A stretch of 44,586 bases of DNA from Alphaproteobacteria bacterium (GCA_025361185.1 JANYAR010000166.1:1-44586); one strand, 5' to 3'; shown: positions 1 to 9,222, counted from the stretch's first letter. The notes: a model not told the origin generated them from the sequence alone. Numbers and translations are program-made.

Positions 1-671
1 CTGGCATGGCCGCCGCGCCCGATCACCAGATGGTCGTGCACGGCCAGCGAAAGCGCCCTGGCGGCGGCCACGATCTCCCGCGTCATCGCGATATCGGTCT
101 TGGAGGGGGTCGGATCGCCGCTCGGATGATTGTGTACCAGGATGAAAGCGGAGGCGCCCAATTCCAGCGCCCGCTTGACGATCTCGCGCGGATAGACCGG
201 CGTGTGATCCACGGTGCCGCGATTTTGGACCTCGTCCGCGATCAGGACATTCTTGCGGTCCAGGAACAGCACGCGGAATTCTTCGTTCTGCGCCCGCGCC
301 ATCACCGAAGTGCAATAGTCCAGCAACGCCGACCAGGACGACAGCACCGGCCGCCCGACCACTCCGGTTTTCGCCAGCCGGTGGGCGGCGGCTTCCACGA
401 TCTTCAAATGATTGGCTACGGCCTCGCCGACGCCTTTGACTTCCAATAGCCGCGCGCGGGGCGCCGCGATGACCTCGGCAAAGGATCCGAAGCGCGCCAG
501 CAGCGCCTTGGCCAAAGGTTTGGTGTCGCGCCGGGGCAGAGCGGCGAACAGGGTCATTTCCAGCAATTCATAATCGGGCATGGCATCGGCGCCGCCGATG
601 AGAAACCGCGCCCGCAATCGTTCGCGGTGGCCCGCTGCTCCGCTGTTTTGAGAATCCCCCACGCCAATCAC
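1..671 (-). CDS. radC: RadC family protein (JAB/MPN domain), 3' end cut by window
   Basis: The reverse strand encodes a RadC/YeeS-type protein. The N-terminal part has the helix-hairpin-helix-like segment ([21 protein letters not shown]). The C-terminal part has the JAB metalloprotease-like domain with the [14 protein letters not shown] motif (H-x-H-x7-D zinc site) and ends in the typical [13 protein letters not shown]. The frame runs off position 1, so only about the last ten residues are missing. Despite the old name 'DNA repair protein', the cellular role of RadC is unsettled. The start is ambiguous: no ATG fits, and GTG codons at 671 or 662 are the candidates, a few bases after the map stop at 676. 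The spacing suggests co-transcription with map, a neighbour pair common in alphaproteobacteria. Identity is secure; start choice is not. Confidence 0.9.
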   Translation of the reverse strand, partial: MIGVGDSQNSGAAGHRERLRARFLIGGADAMPDYELLEMTLFAALPRRDTKPLAKALLARFGSFAEVIAAPRARLLEVKGVGEAVANHLKIVEAAAHRLAKTGVVGRPVLSSWSALLDYCTSVMARAQNEEFRVLFLDRKNVLIADEVQNRGTVDHTPVYPREIVKRALELGASAFILVHNHPSGDPTPSKTDIAMTREIVAAARALSLAVHDHLVIGRGGHA

Positions 672-675
672 ACCG

Positions 676-1509
676 TCAGAGATAAGGCGGCTTGTGCCAA
701 CCCTTGGGCGAGAGGGTGAAGATTTCAACGCCATCCTCGGTCACGCCAATGGAATGTTCGAATTGCGCCGATAGCGAACGGTCGCGCGTCACCGCTGTCC
801 AACCGTCGCTCAAAACCTTCACCCCGAAGCCGCCCAGATTGATCATCGGCTCGATGGTGAAGAACATGCCGGGCTTCAGCGCGATGCCGCCGCCCGGTTT
901 TCCGTAATGCACGATGTTGGGCAGGGCATGGAACACCTTGCCCAACCCGTGGCCGCAGAAATCGCGCACCACGGCGCACTTTTCCTGGCCCTCCGCGAAG
1001 GACTGAATGGCATGGCCGATGTCGCCGGTGGTGGCGCCGGGCTTCACCGCCGCGATGCCGCGCATCATGGATTCATAGGTGATCTCGACCAGCCGCTCGG
1101 CTTTGCGCTTGACCTCGCCCACCGGATACATCCGGCTGGTGTCGCCATGCCAGCCGTCCAGGATCACGGTGACGTCGATATTGATGATGTCGCCATCGCG
1201 AAGCGGCTTGTCGCCCGGAATCCCGTGACACACGACATGGTTGATCGAGGTGCAGACGGTGTGGCGGTAGCCACGATAACCCAGGCAGGCGGGAACGGCG
1301 CCATGGGCGATGATGTAGTCATAGGCGATCTTGTCGAGGGCGGCGGTGGTGACCCCGGGTTTGACCAGCGGCACCAGCAGGTCCAGGACCTCGGCAGCCA
1401 GGCGGCCGGCCCGGCGCATGCCCTCGAAATCGCTCGCCTCGTGCAGGGTCACCGCAAAATGGGCCTTGCGGGCCGCCTCAAAAATCTCGGACTGGGGTAC
1501 GATGGTCAT
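676..1509 (-). CDS. map: Type I methionine aminopeptidase
   Basis: This 277-residue cytosolic enzyme removes the initiator methionine from nascent proteins. The five metal ligands of the pita-bread fold are all visible: Asp112 (INIDV), Asp123 (HGDTS), His187 (GHGLG), Glu220 (FTIEPM) and Glu251 (FEHSIG), with spacing that matches the E. coli enzyme. The frame stays open further upstream, but the ATG at 1509 gives the usual family length. An AT-rich stretch (TATTAT on the reverse strand, 1521-1526) lies about a dozen bases upstream of this ATG, so the transcript may have a very short leader. It is divergent from the CinA-like gene and followed by radC. It works with def, also in this window, in N-terminal processing. 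Confidence 0.95.
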   Translation of the reverse strand: MTIVPQSEIFEAARKAHFAVTLHEASDFEGMRRAGRLAAEVLDLLVPLVKPGVTTAALDKIAYDYIIAHGAVPACLGYRGYRHTVCTSINHVVCHGIPGDKPLRDGDIINIDVTVILDGWHGDTSRMYPVGEVKRKAERLVEITYESMMRGIAAVKPGATTGDIGHAIQSFAEGQEKCAVVRDFCGHGLGKVFHALPNIVHYGKPGGGIALKPGMFFTIEPMINLGGFGVKVLSDGWTAVTRDRSLSAQFEHSIGVTEDGVEIFTLSPKGWHKPPYL

Positions 1510-1567
1510 GGCAGGGTCAATATAATATCCCCGCCCATAAAGCCAAACCCCGGTTACTGGACGCTGA

Positions 1568-2353
1568 ATGCCCCCTTGTTTTGAACAACCGGCCCCGAAC
1601 AGCCCGACTGCTGCCGTCCTGGTCATCGGGGATGAGATCCTTTCTGGCCGCACCCAGGACACCAATACCAACACCATCGCTCGGTTCCTGGCCGTGCTGG
1701 GCATCGACCTCAAGCAAGCCCGGGTGGTGGGCGATGTCCAAACCGAGATCGTCGCCGCCCTGAATGCCCTGCGCGCGGCCCATGATTTTGTCTTTACCAC
1801 CGGTGGGATCGGCCCCACCCATGACGACATCACCGCCGACGCGGTGGCAGCGGCCTTTGGCGTGGGGATCGGCTATCACCCCGGGGCCTATGCCCTTTTG
1901 GAAGCGCGTTATCCGCCGGGCGAATTCAATGACATGCGCAAGCGCATGGCCCGCATCCCGCATGGCGCCGGGCTGGTCGCCAATGCCGTCTCCGGCGCCC
2001 CCGGATTCCATATCGGCAATGTCTATGTGATGGCGGGGGTGCCGATGGTGATGCGCGCCATGCTGGAGGCAATCGCGCCCGAACTGCCGCATGGGCGGAC
2101 GGTAAAAAGCATCACGGTGGAGGCCTGCATTCCCGAAGGCACCATCGCGCCCGGCCTGGCGGCTTTGCAGAAGTCTCATCCCGATGTCGCCATCGGCAGC
2201 TATCCGTTCTACCGCGAAGGCGCCGCCAAACCCTTCGGGGCGCAACTGGTGGTTCGCGGCCGCGATAACGAGGCGGTAGAGCGCGTTGCATCGGAACTTG
2301 AAGACATGTTGCGACAACTTGGTGCTGCACCGCAGCGTGTGAATCCGGGCTGA
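1568..2353 (+). CDS. CinA N-terminal-type molybdopterin-binding domain protein
   Basis: This 261-residue protein has the MoaB/MogA-like fold of COG1058. The signature is visible as VLVIGDEILSGRTQDTNT near residue 18 and TTGGIGPTHDDITADA near residue 77, the substrate-binding loops of the molybdopterin-binding (MoCF) domain. It lacks the C-terminal PncC-type nicotinamide amidase domain of full CinA, so it is the stand-alone form that alphaproteobacteria often carry. The exact reaction is not established; a nucleotide or cofactor pyrophosphatase role is one possibility for the family. It starts at ATG 1568, 58 bases from the divergent map start. The next gene begins 56 bases downstream, so it may be a single-gene unit. 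Confidence 0.82.
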   Translation: MPPCFEQPAPNSPTAAVLVIGDEILSGRTQDTNTNTIARFLAVLGIDLKQARVVGDVQTEIVAALNALRAAHDFVFTTGGIGPTHDDITADAVAAAFGVGIGYHPGAYALLEARYPPGEFNDMRKRMARIPHGAGLVANAVSGAPGFHIGNVYVMAGVPMVMRAMLEAIAPELPHGRTVKSITVEACIPEGTIAPGLAALQKSHPDVAIGSYPFYREGAAKPFGAQLVVRGRDNEAVERVASELEDMLRQLGAAPQRVNPG

Positions 2354-2409
2354 CAGCGCGTCACAGAAGTGACAGGCTTTGCCCCAACAACAACAATCAG
2401 GGGGTATCA

Positions 2410-3570
2410 ATGGACATCAAGAAACGCGATTTTCTTTTCGGCGCGGGTTTGGCCGCCGCCGCCGCCGCCGACGCTTTGGCCCAGCCCACGCGAAACCCTG
2501 ACGGCGGCTATCCGCCCGGCGTTCCCAAGGCCACCGGCCGCAGCATGCTGGACAGCCCGCATTATATCGGCACCGCCAGCAAGGGCTATGGCTTCAAGGC
2601 GAACTGGGCCCGCACCCTGCCGATGGTTCCCACGGTCGATGCCAACTACAAGCCGCGCCGCATCAACAAGGCGATCGAGCTGTGGGAAGACAACCAGGTC
2701 GTCGCTTATGCGGAATTCGGAGCTTCCGGTGCGCCTGACACCTATGAGGAAGGCAAGCGCATGGCCAAGACCTATTGCGATGCCATCAATTACGAGATGG
2801 AGAATGACTCCTTCAACTTCTCGGAGCTGCGCAACTTCATGCAGGGTCTGGTGGATGGCGGTCCCACACCGTCCGGCCACCGCACCCCGATGGTGTTCGT
2901 CACCCTGCCGGCATGGGGCTTCGACGGGCCTTCGATGCGCGCAAATGTGTGGCAAATCCATCAGTCGCTGGCGGCGGGCGCGCATGGCGTTCTGATCTGC
3001 GAAATGGAATCGCCGGAGGCGGCCGAGATCGCCATCGCGGGCGGGCGCTACAAATGGACCTGGCCCGGCGTGGAGGAACTTCCTATTGAAGGGGTGCGGG
3101 GCGCAGGCAGCCAGTCTTTCGCCGCGCACATCTGGGGCCTCAGCCAAGACGAGTATCTGCGTGTCGCCGATACCTGGCCGCACAATCCCAAGGGCGAGAT
3201 CACCATGGGCTTCAAGCTGGAGAACCGCCGCTCCGCTATGGCGGCTGAGCAGCTTATGGCGGTGAAAGGCCTGGCCTTTGCCGAACCCGGTCCCAGCGAC
3301 AATGGCTGGTCCCACCTGCAGTGGGATGCGATCCGGGGAGATTTGACGCGGGAACAGCGCGCTGCCCTGCCGGCTTCCAAACGCTTGGCGGAAGACCTGG
3401 AGCGTATCCGCCTCGCGGCTAAGGCGAACCACATCCAATGGCTGGGCAATGGCCCTCCCGGCGCAACCCCCCAGCAAGAGATCGATCAGGGAAGGCGTAT
3501 GGGCCCCGCCGGTACCGAGGAGCGCGTCCAAGCCGACCGCCTCTATACCAAGCGCAAGATGCCGTATTGA
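2410..3570 (+). CDS. Exported HpcH/HpaI aldolase-like protein with altered active site
   Basis: This 386-residue protein starts with a KKRDFLFGAGLAAAAAA segment that resembles a Tat-type leader with a Lys-Arg pair, cleaved near ALAQ (residues 22-25). The body follows the HpcH/HpaI class II aldolase layout seen in the second copy at 27237. By eye alignment, the E-H motif holding the catalytic His of the second copy (TEHQH) is here YEMEND (Glu131-Asn132), so the His is replaced by Asn. The metal-ligand positions appear kept as Glu271 (KLENRRS) and Asp297 (GPSDNGWS). A good ribosome site (AGGGGG) precedes ATG 2410. Family membership is reasonable; the substrate is unknown, and the altered residue argues against assuming ordinary aldol cleavage. 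Confidence 0.7.
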   Translation: MDIKKRDFLFGAGLAAAAAADALAQPTRNPDGGYPPGVPKATGRSMLDSPHYIGTASKGYGFKANWARTLPMVPTVDANYKPRRINKAIELWEDNQVVAYAEFGASGAPDTYEEGKRMAKTYCDAINYEMENDSFNFSELRNFMQGLVDGGPTPSGHRTPMVFVTLPAWGFDGPSMRANVWQIHQSLAAGAHGVLICEMESPEAAEIAIAGGRYKWTWPGVEELPIEGVRGAGSQSFAAHIWGLSQDEYLRVADTWPHNPKGEITMGFKLENRRSAMAAEQLMAVKGLAFAEPGPSDNGWSHLQWDAIRGDLTREQRAALPASKRLAEDLERIRLAAKANHIQWLGNGPPGATPQQEIDQGRRMGPAGTEERVQADRLYTKRKMPY

Positions 3571-3730
3571 GAGCCACGTCCTGCGAAGCAGGTGAGCAGG
3601 TCCAGTGGACCTGCGAAAGTGGCGAGCGCCGCGAGCTTGGGCGAGCGGCCGTGGGAGGCGCTCCGCGCGTTGCCTACGCTGTCGCTAGGCAACCCTGCTC
3701 GGATGACCAAAATCTCTCGCGCTGTTAAAA
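3571..3730. repeat. Spacer of small hairpins between convergent genes
   Basis: The 160 bases between the aldolase-like gene and the ccmI-like gene (convergent) hold no plausible gene. Three short perfect hairpins are present: CCTGC-gaa-GCAGG (3580-3592), GCAGGTCC-agt-GGACCTGC (3596-3614) and GTTGCCTA-cgctgtcgc-TAGGCAAC (3669-3693). The last belongs to a family found in four other places in the window, where the loop is constant and the arms differ. None has a long T tract, so ordinary terminator function is not obvious. Confidence 0.7.
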
Positions 3731-4606
3731 TCAGTTGATCTTGAGCGCCCGGGCCGCGGTGTCGAACGCGGTCTGGGCGTCGGCATTGCCGGCAAAACTC
3801 TTGCGCGCCGTCGCCAGCGCTTCTTTCGCCTTCTCGGTTTCGCCCAGCACACTATAGGCGCGCATCAACCGCACCCAGCCCAAGGCATCATTGGGATCGG
3901 CCTTCAGCCGCGCCGCCAGCATGTCGACCATGGCGCGGGGATTGGGCGCGCCGCCAGGCCCCACCGATTGCGAAGTCAAAATAGCGATCCTGTCGACTAG
4001 CAACTGATGCAGCGGCGCGGTCACCGGCGTGTCGGCCAGCAGGCTCTGCCAAAGCTGAATGGCGCCGGCGCGGTCATTATGCGCCGCCTTGGCCAGCCCC
4101 AGGTAGAACCGCGCGGGCGCATTGGAAGGATCGGCGCGCAGCGCCGCGATGAAAGCGGCTTCGGCTTCCGGCGGCACGGCGCCCTCATTGGCCAGCACCA
4201 GAGCCTCGCCATAGGCCGCATCCAGCGTGGCGTCGCCCTGGCCGGTCAATTCGATCACCTTGGCGAGGGCCTTGGCGCCATCGCGCGGATCCCTGGCCTC
4301 CATGTAGGCCTGCCCCAGATAGCGCCAGGCGCGCGCATCACCCGGATATTGGCGCACCCGCTTGATCAGAAAAGGCACCAGCCCGCTCACTTCACGGGTG
4401 TTGAGACCGCTGGCTTCGCGCTGCGCCAGATGCGGGCGGCCCACAAGGTAATAGGCCCCGCCCCCGACCCCTAGGATGAGCAACGCGGCGGCGGCCAGCA
4501 GCAGGGCGCGGGTCTTTTTCTGCTGGATACGCAGCAACGGTACAATCGCGAAAGCGATGGCCAGTGCCGCGATCAAGACAAAAGCAATGACGGGAACAGC
4601 GCTCAC
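3731..4606 (-). CDS. CcmI/CycH-like TPR membrane protein
   Basis: This 291-residue protein has two membrane segments (about residues 4-24 and 33-55) followed by a periplasmic region of TPR-like repeats (RAWRYLGQAYMEARDPRDGA, ARFYLGLAKAAHNDRAGAI, LGWVRLMRAYSVLGETEKA). That layout is the CcmI/CycH subunit of cytochrome c maturation, which presents apocytochrome to the haem ligation machinery. The loop between the two membrane segments is very short (about eight residues), whereas classic CcmI has a long leucine-zipper-like loop there, and no other ccm gene is adjacent. It starts with GTG at 4606, which shares its G with the TAG stop of the upstream methylase gene (TAGTG), so translation is probably coupled. 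A generic TPR protein is the alternative. Confidence 0.65.
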   Translation of the reverse strand: MSAVPVIAFVLIAALAIAFAIVPLLRIQQKKTRALLLAAAALLILGVGGGAYYLVGRPHLAQREASGLNTREVSGLVPFLIKRVRQYPGDARAWRYLGQAYMEARDPRDGAKALAKVIELTGQGDATLDAAYGEALVLANEGAVPPEAEAAFIAALRADPSNAPARFYLGLAKAAHNDRAGAIQLWQSLLADTPVTAPLHQLLVDRIAILTSQSVGPGGAPNPRAMVDMLAARLKADPNDALGWVRLMRAYSVLGETEKAKEALATARKSFAGNADAQTAFDTAARALKIN

Positions 4607-5367
4607 TATTGGCCTCTATATTTGTTACGTACCAGCGCCACGATCATGCCGCGGATGGTGCGCGCCTGCTGATCGGTCAGGCCGGACCGCAATATCATGG
4701 CGCGGATGTTGCGCACCATGGCGTCCTTCTTGGCGGGAGGAAAGAAAAACCCGCCCGCGCCCAGCTCATGCTCCAGATGCTCGAACAGGTCCACCAGTTC
4801 CTGGCGGTTGGCGGGCACCGCAATGGTGCGCCGGGTGCGGGAGGCCGGCGTCGCATCGGCCGATTTCAGCCATTCATATCCCAAGAGCAGCACCGCCTGG
4901 CCCAGGTTCAGCGACGAGGCTTTGATTTCCGTCGCCTTGACCCGCGGCAGCGGCGCGGTGGGAATGGTGATCAGGGCGTCGCACAGCGAAATCTCGTCAT
5001 TGTCCAAGCCGGCGCGCTCGCCGCCGAACAGGATGGCGGTTTTCAGGCCGGCATCCGACGCCTGCCGCAGCCGCCGCATCGCGGCCTCTGGTGTCAGGAC
5101 TTCGCGGGTCACATCCCGGCCCCGCGCCGTGGTCGCCAGCACCAGTTGAAAATCGGCCAGCGCCCGGGGCGCATCGGCATGGATCTGGGCACCGTCCAGA
5201 ATATCGCCCGCGCCGCTGGCCAGGATCTGGGCCCGGTCGTTGGGCCATTCCATCTTGGGGGCGATCAGACGCAGGTCCGACAGGCCGAAATTCTTCATCG
5301 CCCGGGCGGCGGCCCCGACATTTTCGCCCATCTGAGTGTGGGACAGGATGACGGCAGGTGGGATCAT
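4606..5367 (-). CDS. trmJ: TrmJ-type tRNA (Cm32/Um32) 2'-O-methyltransferase, SpoU family
   Basis: This 253-residue SPOUT-class methylase shows the SpoU motifs in order: ILSHTQMGENVGAAARAM at the N terminus, ILFGGERAGLDNDEI in the middle and ASSLNLGQAVLLLGYEW (SAM-binding trefoil knot). A C-terminal extension follows (residues about 175-253; ELVDLFEHLEHEL and DQQARTIRGMIVAL) that is typical of TrmJ. The family 2'-O-methylates position 32 of the tRNA anticodon loop. The frame stays open far upstream through the icd gene, but ATG 5367 directly precedes the conserved IPPAVILSHTQ start. It is divergent from icd and overlaps the ccmI-like gene by one base. Substrate assignment rests on family knowledge only. 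Confidence 0.85.
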   Translation of the reverse strand: MIPPAVILSHTQMGENVGAAARAMKNFGLSDLRLIAPKMEWPNDRAQILASGAGDILDGAQIHADAPRALADFQLVLATTARGRDVTREVLTPEAAMRRLRQASDAGLKTAILFGGERAGLDNDEISLCDALITIPTAPLPRVKATEIKASSLNLGQAVLLLGYEWLKSADATPASRTRRTIAVPANRQELVDLFEHLEHELGAGGFFFPPAKKDAMVRNIRAMILRSGLTDQQARTIRGMIVALVRNKYRGQ

Positions 5368-5475
5368 GATCGCTTTGCAGGGGGACGCTTTGACGGGCCG
5401 GTTTTGCCGGGCTAAACGAGGCTCGCTATAGCCCCTCCTGCGCCAATATTCGAGCCCACAAAGGAAAGACGCGTC

Positions 5476-6687
5476 ATGGAAAAGATCAAGGTCGCCAATC
5501 CGATCGTGGAGCTGGACGGCGATGAGATGACCCGCATCATCTGGGACCTGATCAAGAAAAAGCTGGTCCTGCCCTATCTGGACGTGGACCTGCATTATTA
5601 CGACCTTTCCATCGAGAACCGCGATGCGACCTCCGACAAGGTCACGGTCGATGCCGCCGAGGCGATCAAGAAATACGGTGTGGGCGTGAAGTGCGCCACT
5701 ATCACCCCCGACGAGCAGCGGGTGGAGGAATTCAAGCTCAAGAAGATGTGGAAGTCGCCCAACGGCACCATCCGCAACATCCTGGGCGGGGTGATCTTCC
5801 GCGAACCGATCATCTGCAAGAATGTGCCGCGCCTGGTGCCCGGCTGGACCCAGCCCATCGTGGTGGGCCGCCATGCTTTCGGCGATCAATATAAGGCCAC
5901 CGATTTCGTCTTTCCGGGAAAAGGCACCCTGTCGATCAAGTTCGTCGGCGACGACGGCAAGACCATCGAGCATGAAGTGTTCAAAGCGCCGGGCGGCGGC
6001 GTCGCCATGGCGATGTACAATCTGGACGAATCCATCCGCGAATTCGCCCGCGCCTCGATGAATTATGCCCTGGCGCGCAAGTACCCGCTCTATCTCTCCA
6101 CCAAGAACACCATCCTCAAGGCCTATGACGGCCGCTTCAAGGACCTGTTCCAGGAAATCTTCGACGCCGAATTTGCCGACAAGTACAAAGCGGCGGGCAT
6201 CACGTATGAGCATCGCTTGATCGACGACATGGTGGCCAGCGCGCTGAAATGGAGCGGCGGCTATGTCTGGGCCTGCAAGAATTACGACGGCGACGTGCAG
6301 TCCGACACGGTGGCGCAGGGTTTCGGCTCACTGGGCCTGATGACGTCGGTGCTGTTCACCCCCGACGGCAAGACGGTGGAAGCCGAGGCCGCGCATGGCA
6401 CGGTGACGCGCCATTATCGCGAGCATCAGAAGGGCAAATCCACCTCGACCAATTCCATCGCCTCCATCTTCGCCTGGACGCGCGGGCTTGCCCACCGCGC
6501 CAAGCTGGACAGCAACGACAGGCTGGCCAAGTTTGCTTTGACCATGGAAAAGGTTTGCGTCGACACGGTCGAGCAGGGCTTCATGACCAAGGATTTGGCG
6601 CTGCTGGTCGGGCCGGATCAGAAATGGCTGACCACGGAAGGCTTCCTCGACAAGGTCGACGAAAATTTGAAGAAGGCGATGAGTTAA
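5476..6687 (+). CDS. icd: NADP-dependent isocitrate dehydrogenase
   Basis: This 403-residue protein is the dimeric, eukaryote-like class of isocitrate dehydrogenase that converts isocitrate to 2-oxoglutarate in the TCA cycle. It begins [18 protein letters not shown] and carries the substrate-binding SPNGTIRN loop, the YDG-rich metal region ([24 protein letters not shown], providing catalytic Asp residues) and the NADP-binding [17 protein letters not shown] segment, whose Arg-His residues favour NADP. The length is typical. The start is ATG 5476, preceded by an AAGGAAAG ribosome site. It is divergent from trmJ, with 108 bases between the two starts. Nothing in it looks damaged. Confidence 0.97.
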   Translation: MEKIKVANPIVELDGDEMTRIIWDLIKKKLVLPYLDVDLHYYDLSIENRDATSDKVTVDAAEAIKKYGVGVKCATITPDEQRVEEFKLKKMWKSPNGTIRNILGGVIFREPIICKNVPRLVPGWTQPIVVGRHAFGDQYKATDFVFPGKGTLSIKFVGDDGKTIEHEVFKAPGGGVAMAMYNLDESIREFARASMNYALARKYPLYLSTKNTILKAYDGRFKDLFQEIFDAEFADKYKAAGITYEHRLIDDMVASALKWSGGYVWACKNYDGDVQSDTVAQGFGSLGLMTSVLFTPDGKTVEAEAAHGTVTRHYREHQKGKSTSTNSIASIFAWTRGLAHRAKLDSNDRLAKFALTMEKVCVDTVEQGFMTKDLALLVGPDQKWLTTEGFLDKVDENLKKAMS

Positions 6688-6692
6688 GTTCT

Positions 6693-6710
6693 GGCGCGGG
6701 TAACCGCGCC
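6693..6710 (+). terminator. GC hairpin between convergent icd and GGDEF gene
   Basis: A perfect 7-bp stem GGCGCGG/CCGCGCC closed by a GTAA (GNRA-type) tetraloop lies six bases after the icd stop. It has no T tract on either side, so it may be a weak or Rho-assisted 3' end, or only protect the icd transcript end. Confidence 0.4.
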
Positions 6711-6715
6711 CGCGC

Positions 6716-7450
6716 TTATTCTGCTGCCGAGCGCGATGCTCGCTTCTGCTCATACATCGCCTGGTCGGCGCGGGCCATGGCCAGGTCGGGGTTGTCGCCG
6801 GATTTCAGCTCGAAGGCGCCATAGGCAAAAGTGACGGGAATCGACTGGCCGTTCCATGCCACGGGCGAGGCTTCCAGCGCAGCCGCCAGGGCGTCGGCTT
6901 TCTTCTGGGCCTGTTCCTGGTTGGCGTGCGACAGCAGCACGCCGAATTCATCGCCGCCCAGCCGTCCCACGCAATCGCTGTCGCGCACATGGGAGGAAAG
7001 CACGGTGGCGAAATGGGCCAGCATGGCGTCGCCCGCGGCATGACCATAGGTGTCGTTGGTTTTCTTCAGATAGTTGAGATCGAAATAGACCAGCGAGGCC
7101 GGCGTGTTGTAGCGGCCGGCGGCGGAAATATAGCGCGTCAGTTCGCGCACAAAGGCGCGGCGGTTGAGCAGCGGCAGCATGCCGTCCTGGTCGGCGGTCT
7201 TTTCCACGTCTTCCAGCCGCTGGCGGGTCTGGGTCAACTCGCGGCGCAAATTGTCCACTTCGCTCATCAGCCCCATGATGGCGTCGCGCACCCTGGGGGT
7301 GAATTCGCTTTCGGGGATGCCCAGCACACTGGCGGAAGGGGCCACCGCATCCACGCTGGTGGTGCTGTCCGTGGCCTCGATCCGGCGCGCATAGGCTGTC
7401 TGGGCCACCGACCGGGTTGCACGTATGGGGCTGTTGCGTTCGATCTTCAC
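6716..7450 (-). CDS. GGDEF-domain protein, probable diguanylate cyclase
   Basis: This 244-residue protein has a variable N terminus (about 65 residues, no membrane segment), a short coiled coil (VDNLRRELTQTRQRLEDVEK, about residues 67-86) and a full GGDEF domain. The active-site motif is intact as GRLGGDEFGVLL, and the metal and guanine regions YFDLNYLKKTNDTYGHAAGD are conserved, so c-di-GMP synthesis is expected. The I-site (RxxD) position reads SSHVRDSDCVG, so an RDSD-like inhibitory site is present. There is no EAL domain. The GTG start at 7450 is the best fit. The soluble form with a coiled coil suggests dimerisation-controlled activity. In this window the obvious c-di-GMP-linked neighbours are flagellar genes and cckA, but they are 11 kb away. 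Confidence 0.9.
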   Translation of the reverse strand: MKIERNSPIRATRSVAQTAYARRIEATDSTTSVDAVAPSASVLGIPESEFTPRVRDAIMGLMSEVDNLRRELTQTRQRLEDVEKTADQDGMLPLLNRRAFVRELTRYISAAGRYNTPASLVYFDLNYLKKTNDTYGHAAGDAMLAHFATVLSSHVRDSDCVGRLGGDEFGVLLSHANQEQAQKKADALAAALEASPVAWNGQSIPVTFAYGAFELKSGDNPDLAMARADQAMYEQKRASRSAAE

Positions 7451-7600
7451 GGGGTCCCGCCAGTTCTTGGCCCGGCAAAACTAGGCCGGGGCCGTTTAAC
7501 ACTGCGTTTATGATCCCCAACGAATGGTTAACGGCCTGTAAATCAGTACTTTCCTTGGGCTTTTTGGTGCCTATACTGCGCCGCTTCGTTGGAGCATCGC

Positions 7601-8143
7601 ATGGCGAATCGAAGCGCTTCCTTAAAAACTGCCGCGCGACGCGCGGCGGGGCTCCCCAAAACACCAAAAGCGTCCGTCGGCATCATCATGGGTAGCCAGT
7701 CCGACTGGAACACCATGCAGGCCGCCGCCCATATGCTGGATGCGCTGGGGGTCGGCCATGAAACCCGCATCGTCTCGGCCCACCGCACCCCCGACCGTAT
7801 GAGCGCCTATGCCAAGGGTGCCGAAGCCCGCGGCTTGAAGGCGATCATCGCCGGCGCCGGCGGCGCGGCGCATCTGCCGGGGATGGTGGCGGCCATGACC
7901 ACCTTGCCGGTGCTGGGCGTGCCGGTGGAAAGCCGCAGCTTGAAGGGGCTGGATTCGCTTCTGTCCATTGCCCAGATGCCGGGCGGTGTGCCGGTGGCGA
8001 CTTTTGCCATCGGTGAGGCCGGCGCCAAGAATGCGGCGCTGCATGCCGCCGCCATCCTGGGCCTGTCGGATGCGGGTGTGAAGAAGCGGCTGAACGCCTG
8101 GCGCGCGAAGCAGACCCGGTCGGTCGCCAAAAGCCCGAAATGA
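7601..8143 (+). CDS. purE: N5-carboxyaminoimidazole ribonucleotide mutase
   Basis: This 180-residue class I PurE converts N5-CAIR to CAIR in purine synthesis. Conserved motifs are [14 protein letters not shown] (phosphate loop), [12 protein letters not shown] (catalytic His) and [14 protein letters not shown], followed by LGVPVES and [15 protein letters not shown]. The ATG at 7601, with GGAG seven bases upstream, is chosen over an in-frame TTG at 7589. The first 25 residues are a basic extension ([15 protein letters not shown]) ahead of the usual start of homology. It overlaps purK by the ATGA tetranucleotide, so the two are translationally coupled. A TATACT box at 7572-7577 could be the -10 element. 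Confidence 0.96.
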   Translation: MANRSASLKTAARRAAGLPKTPKASVGIIMGSQSDWNTMQAAAHMLDALGVGHETRIVSAHRTPDRMSAYAKGAEARGLKAIIAGAGGAAHLPGMVAAMTTLPVLGVPVESRSLKGLDSLLSIAQMPGGVPVATFAIGEAGAKNAALHAAAILGLSDAGVKKRLNAWRAKQTRSVAKSPK

Positions 8144-9222
8144 AAACACACGGCAAGCCGGTGCCGCCTGGCGGCACCATTGGTATTGTTGGCGGCGGCC
8201 AGCTTGGCCGCATGCTGGCGCTTGCGGCCGCGCGTCTGGGGCTGAAGACCTGCATCTACAACGACACGACAGACGCGCCGGCCTTCCAGGTCACGCCGCA
8301 TTCGCTGGTCGGGCCTTACGACGATCTGAACATGCTGGCCACATTTGCCGAGGTTTGCGACGCGGTGACGTTCGAGTTCGAAAATCTTCCTGCCCATGCC
8401 ATCGCGCATCTGGCGGAGCGCGTTTGGGTAGCGCCTGGCGCCCATGCTTTGGCGATCACCCAGGACCGGCTGAGCGAAAAAACTTTTGTCGAGAAACTGG
8501 GGCTGAAAACCGCGCCATTTTTCGAAGTGTCGTCGGCGGTGCAGGCGCGCGAGGCTTTCGGCAAGTTGCAAGGCTGCGGCGTGCTGAAAACGCGGCGCTT
8601 CGGTTATGACGGCAAGGGTCAGGCGAAAGTGGCCAGCGCCGAGGAAGCGGCGAAGGCCTATGAAAGCTTCAAGGGTGCGCCCGCGATTCTGGAAGGCTTT
8701 GTGGATTTTTCCTATGAGGCCTCGGTGGTGGCGGCGCGCGGTGCGGGCGGCGCCTTTGCCGCTTACGATCCGCCGGAAAACGAGCACGAGAATCATATCC
8801 TGCGCCGTTCCACGGTGCCGTCGCGCCTGACGCCGGCGCAGACGGATGAAGCCAAACGGATCGCCAAGGCGATCGGCGATGCCCTGGACTATGTCGGTGT
8901 CTTTGCGGTGGAATTGTTCGTGGGCAAGGGCGGCGAACTGCTGGTCAACGAGATCGCGCCGCGCGTTCACAACACCGGCCATTGGACCATCGAGGCCTGC
9001 CAATGTTCGCAGTTCGAGCAGCATATCCGTGCCGTGGCGGGATGGCCGCTGGGCGACCCCGCCCGTCACGCCGACGCGGTGATGGAGAATATCATCGGGG
9101 CGGAGGCGCATGCCTGGGAAGCCCTGGCCAGAACCGGCGCCCTGCATCTCTATGGCAAGACGGAAGCCCGCCCGGGGCGCAAAATGGGACACGTTACGCG
9201 GCTTAAGCCGCGTAACCATTAA
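8140..9222 (+). CDS. purK: N5-carboxyaminoimidazole ribonucleotide synthase
   Basis: This 360-residue ATP-grasp enzyme makes N5-CAIR from AIR, ATP and bicarbonate, the step before PurE. It shows the N-terminal [17 protein letters not shown] nucleotide-like fold, the ATP-grasp core ([29 protein letters not shown]) and the metal-binding [22 protein letters not shown] block. Length and order are normal. It overlaps the purE stop by four bases. The last codons and stop are partly built from a 24-bp perfect palindrome (9193-9216), which may serve as a 3' structure of the purEK transcript. Confidence 0.96.
   Translation: MKTHGKPVPPGGTIGIVGGGQLGRMLALAAARLGLKTCIYNDTTDAPAFQVTPHSLVGPYDDLNMLATFAEVCDAVTFEFENLPAHAIAHLAERVWVAPGAHALAITQDRLSEKTFVEKLGLKTAPFFEVSSAVQAREAFGKLQGCGVLKTRRFGYDGKGQAKVASAEEAAKAYESFKGAPAILEGFVDFSYEASVVAARGAGGAFAAYDPPENEHENHILRRSTVPSRLTPAQTDEAKRIAKAIGDALDYVGVFAVELFVGKGGELLVNEIAPRVHNTGHWTIEACQCSQFEQHIRAVAGWPLGDPARHADAVMENIIGAEAHAWEALARTGALHLYGKTEARPGRKMGHVTRLKPRNH

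Noticed and set aside
6..449. Forward open frame at the window start
   Set aside because: It is antisense to radC, whose motifs are unmistakable on the other strand.
5368..6213. Long reverse-strand extension of the trmJ frame through icd
   Set aside because: It is the antisense frame of a highly conserved icd gene; the methylase homology starts at ATG 5367.
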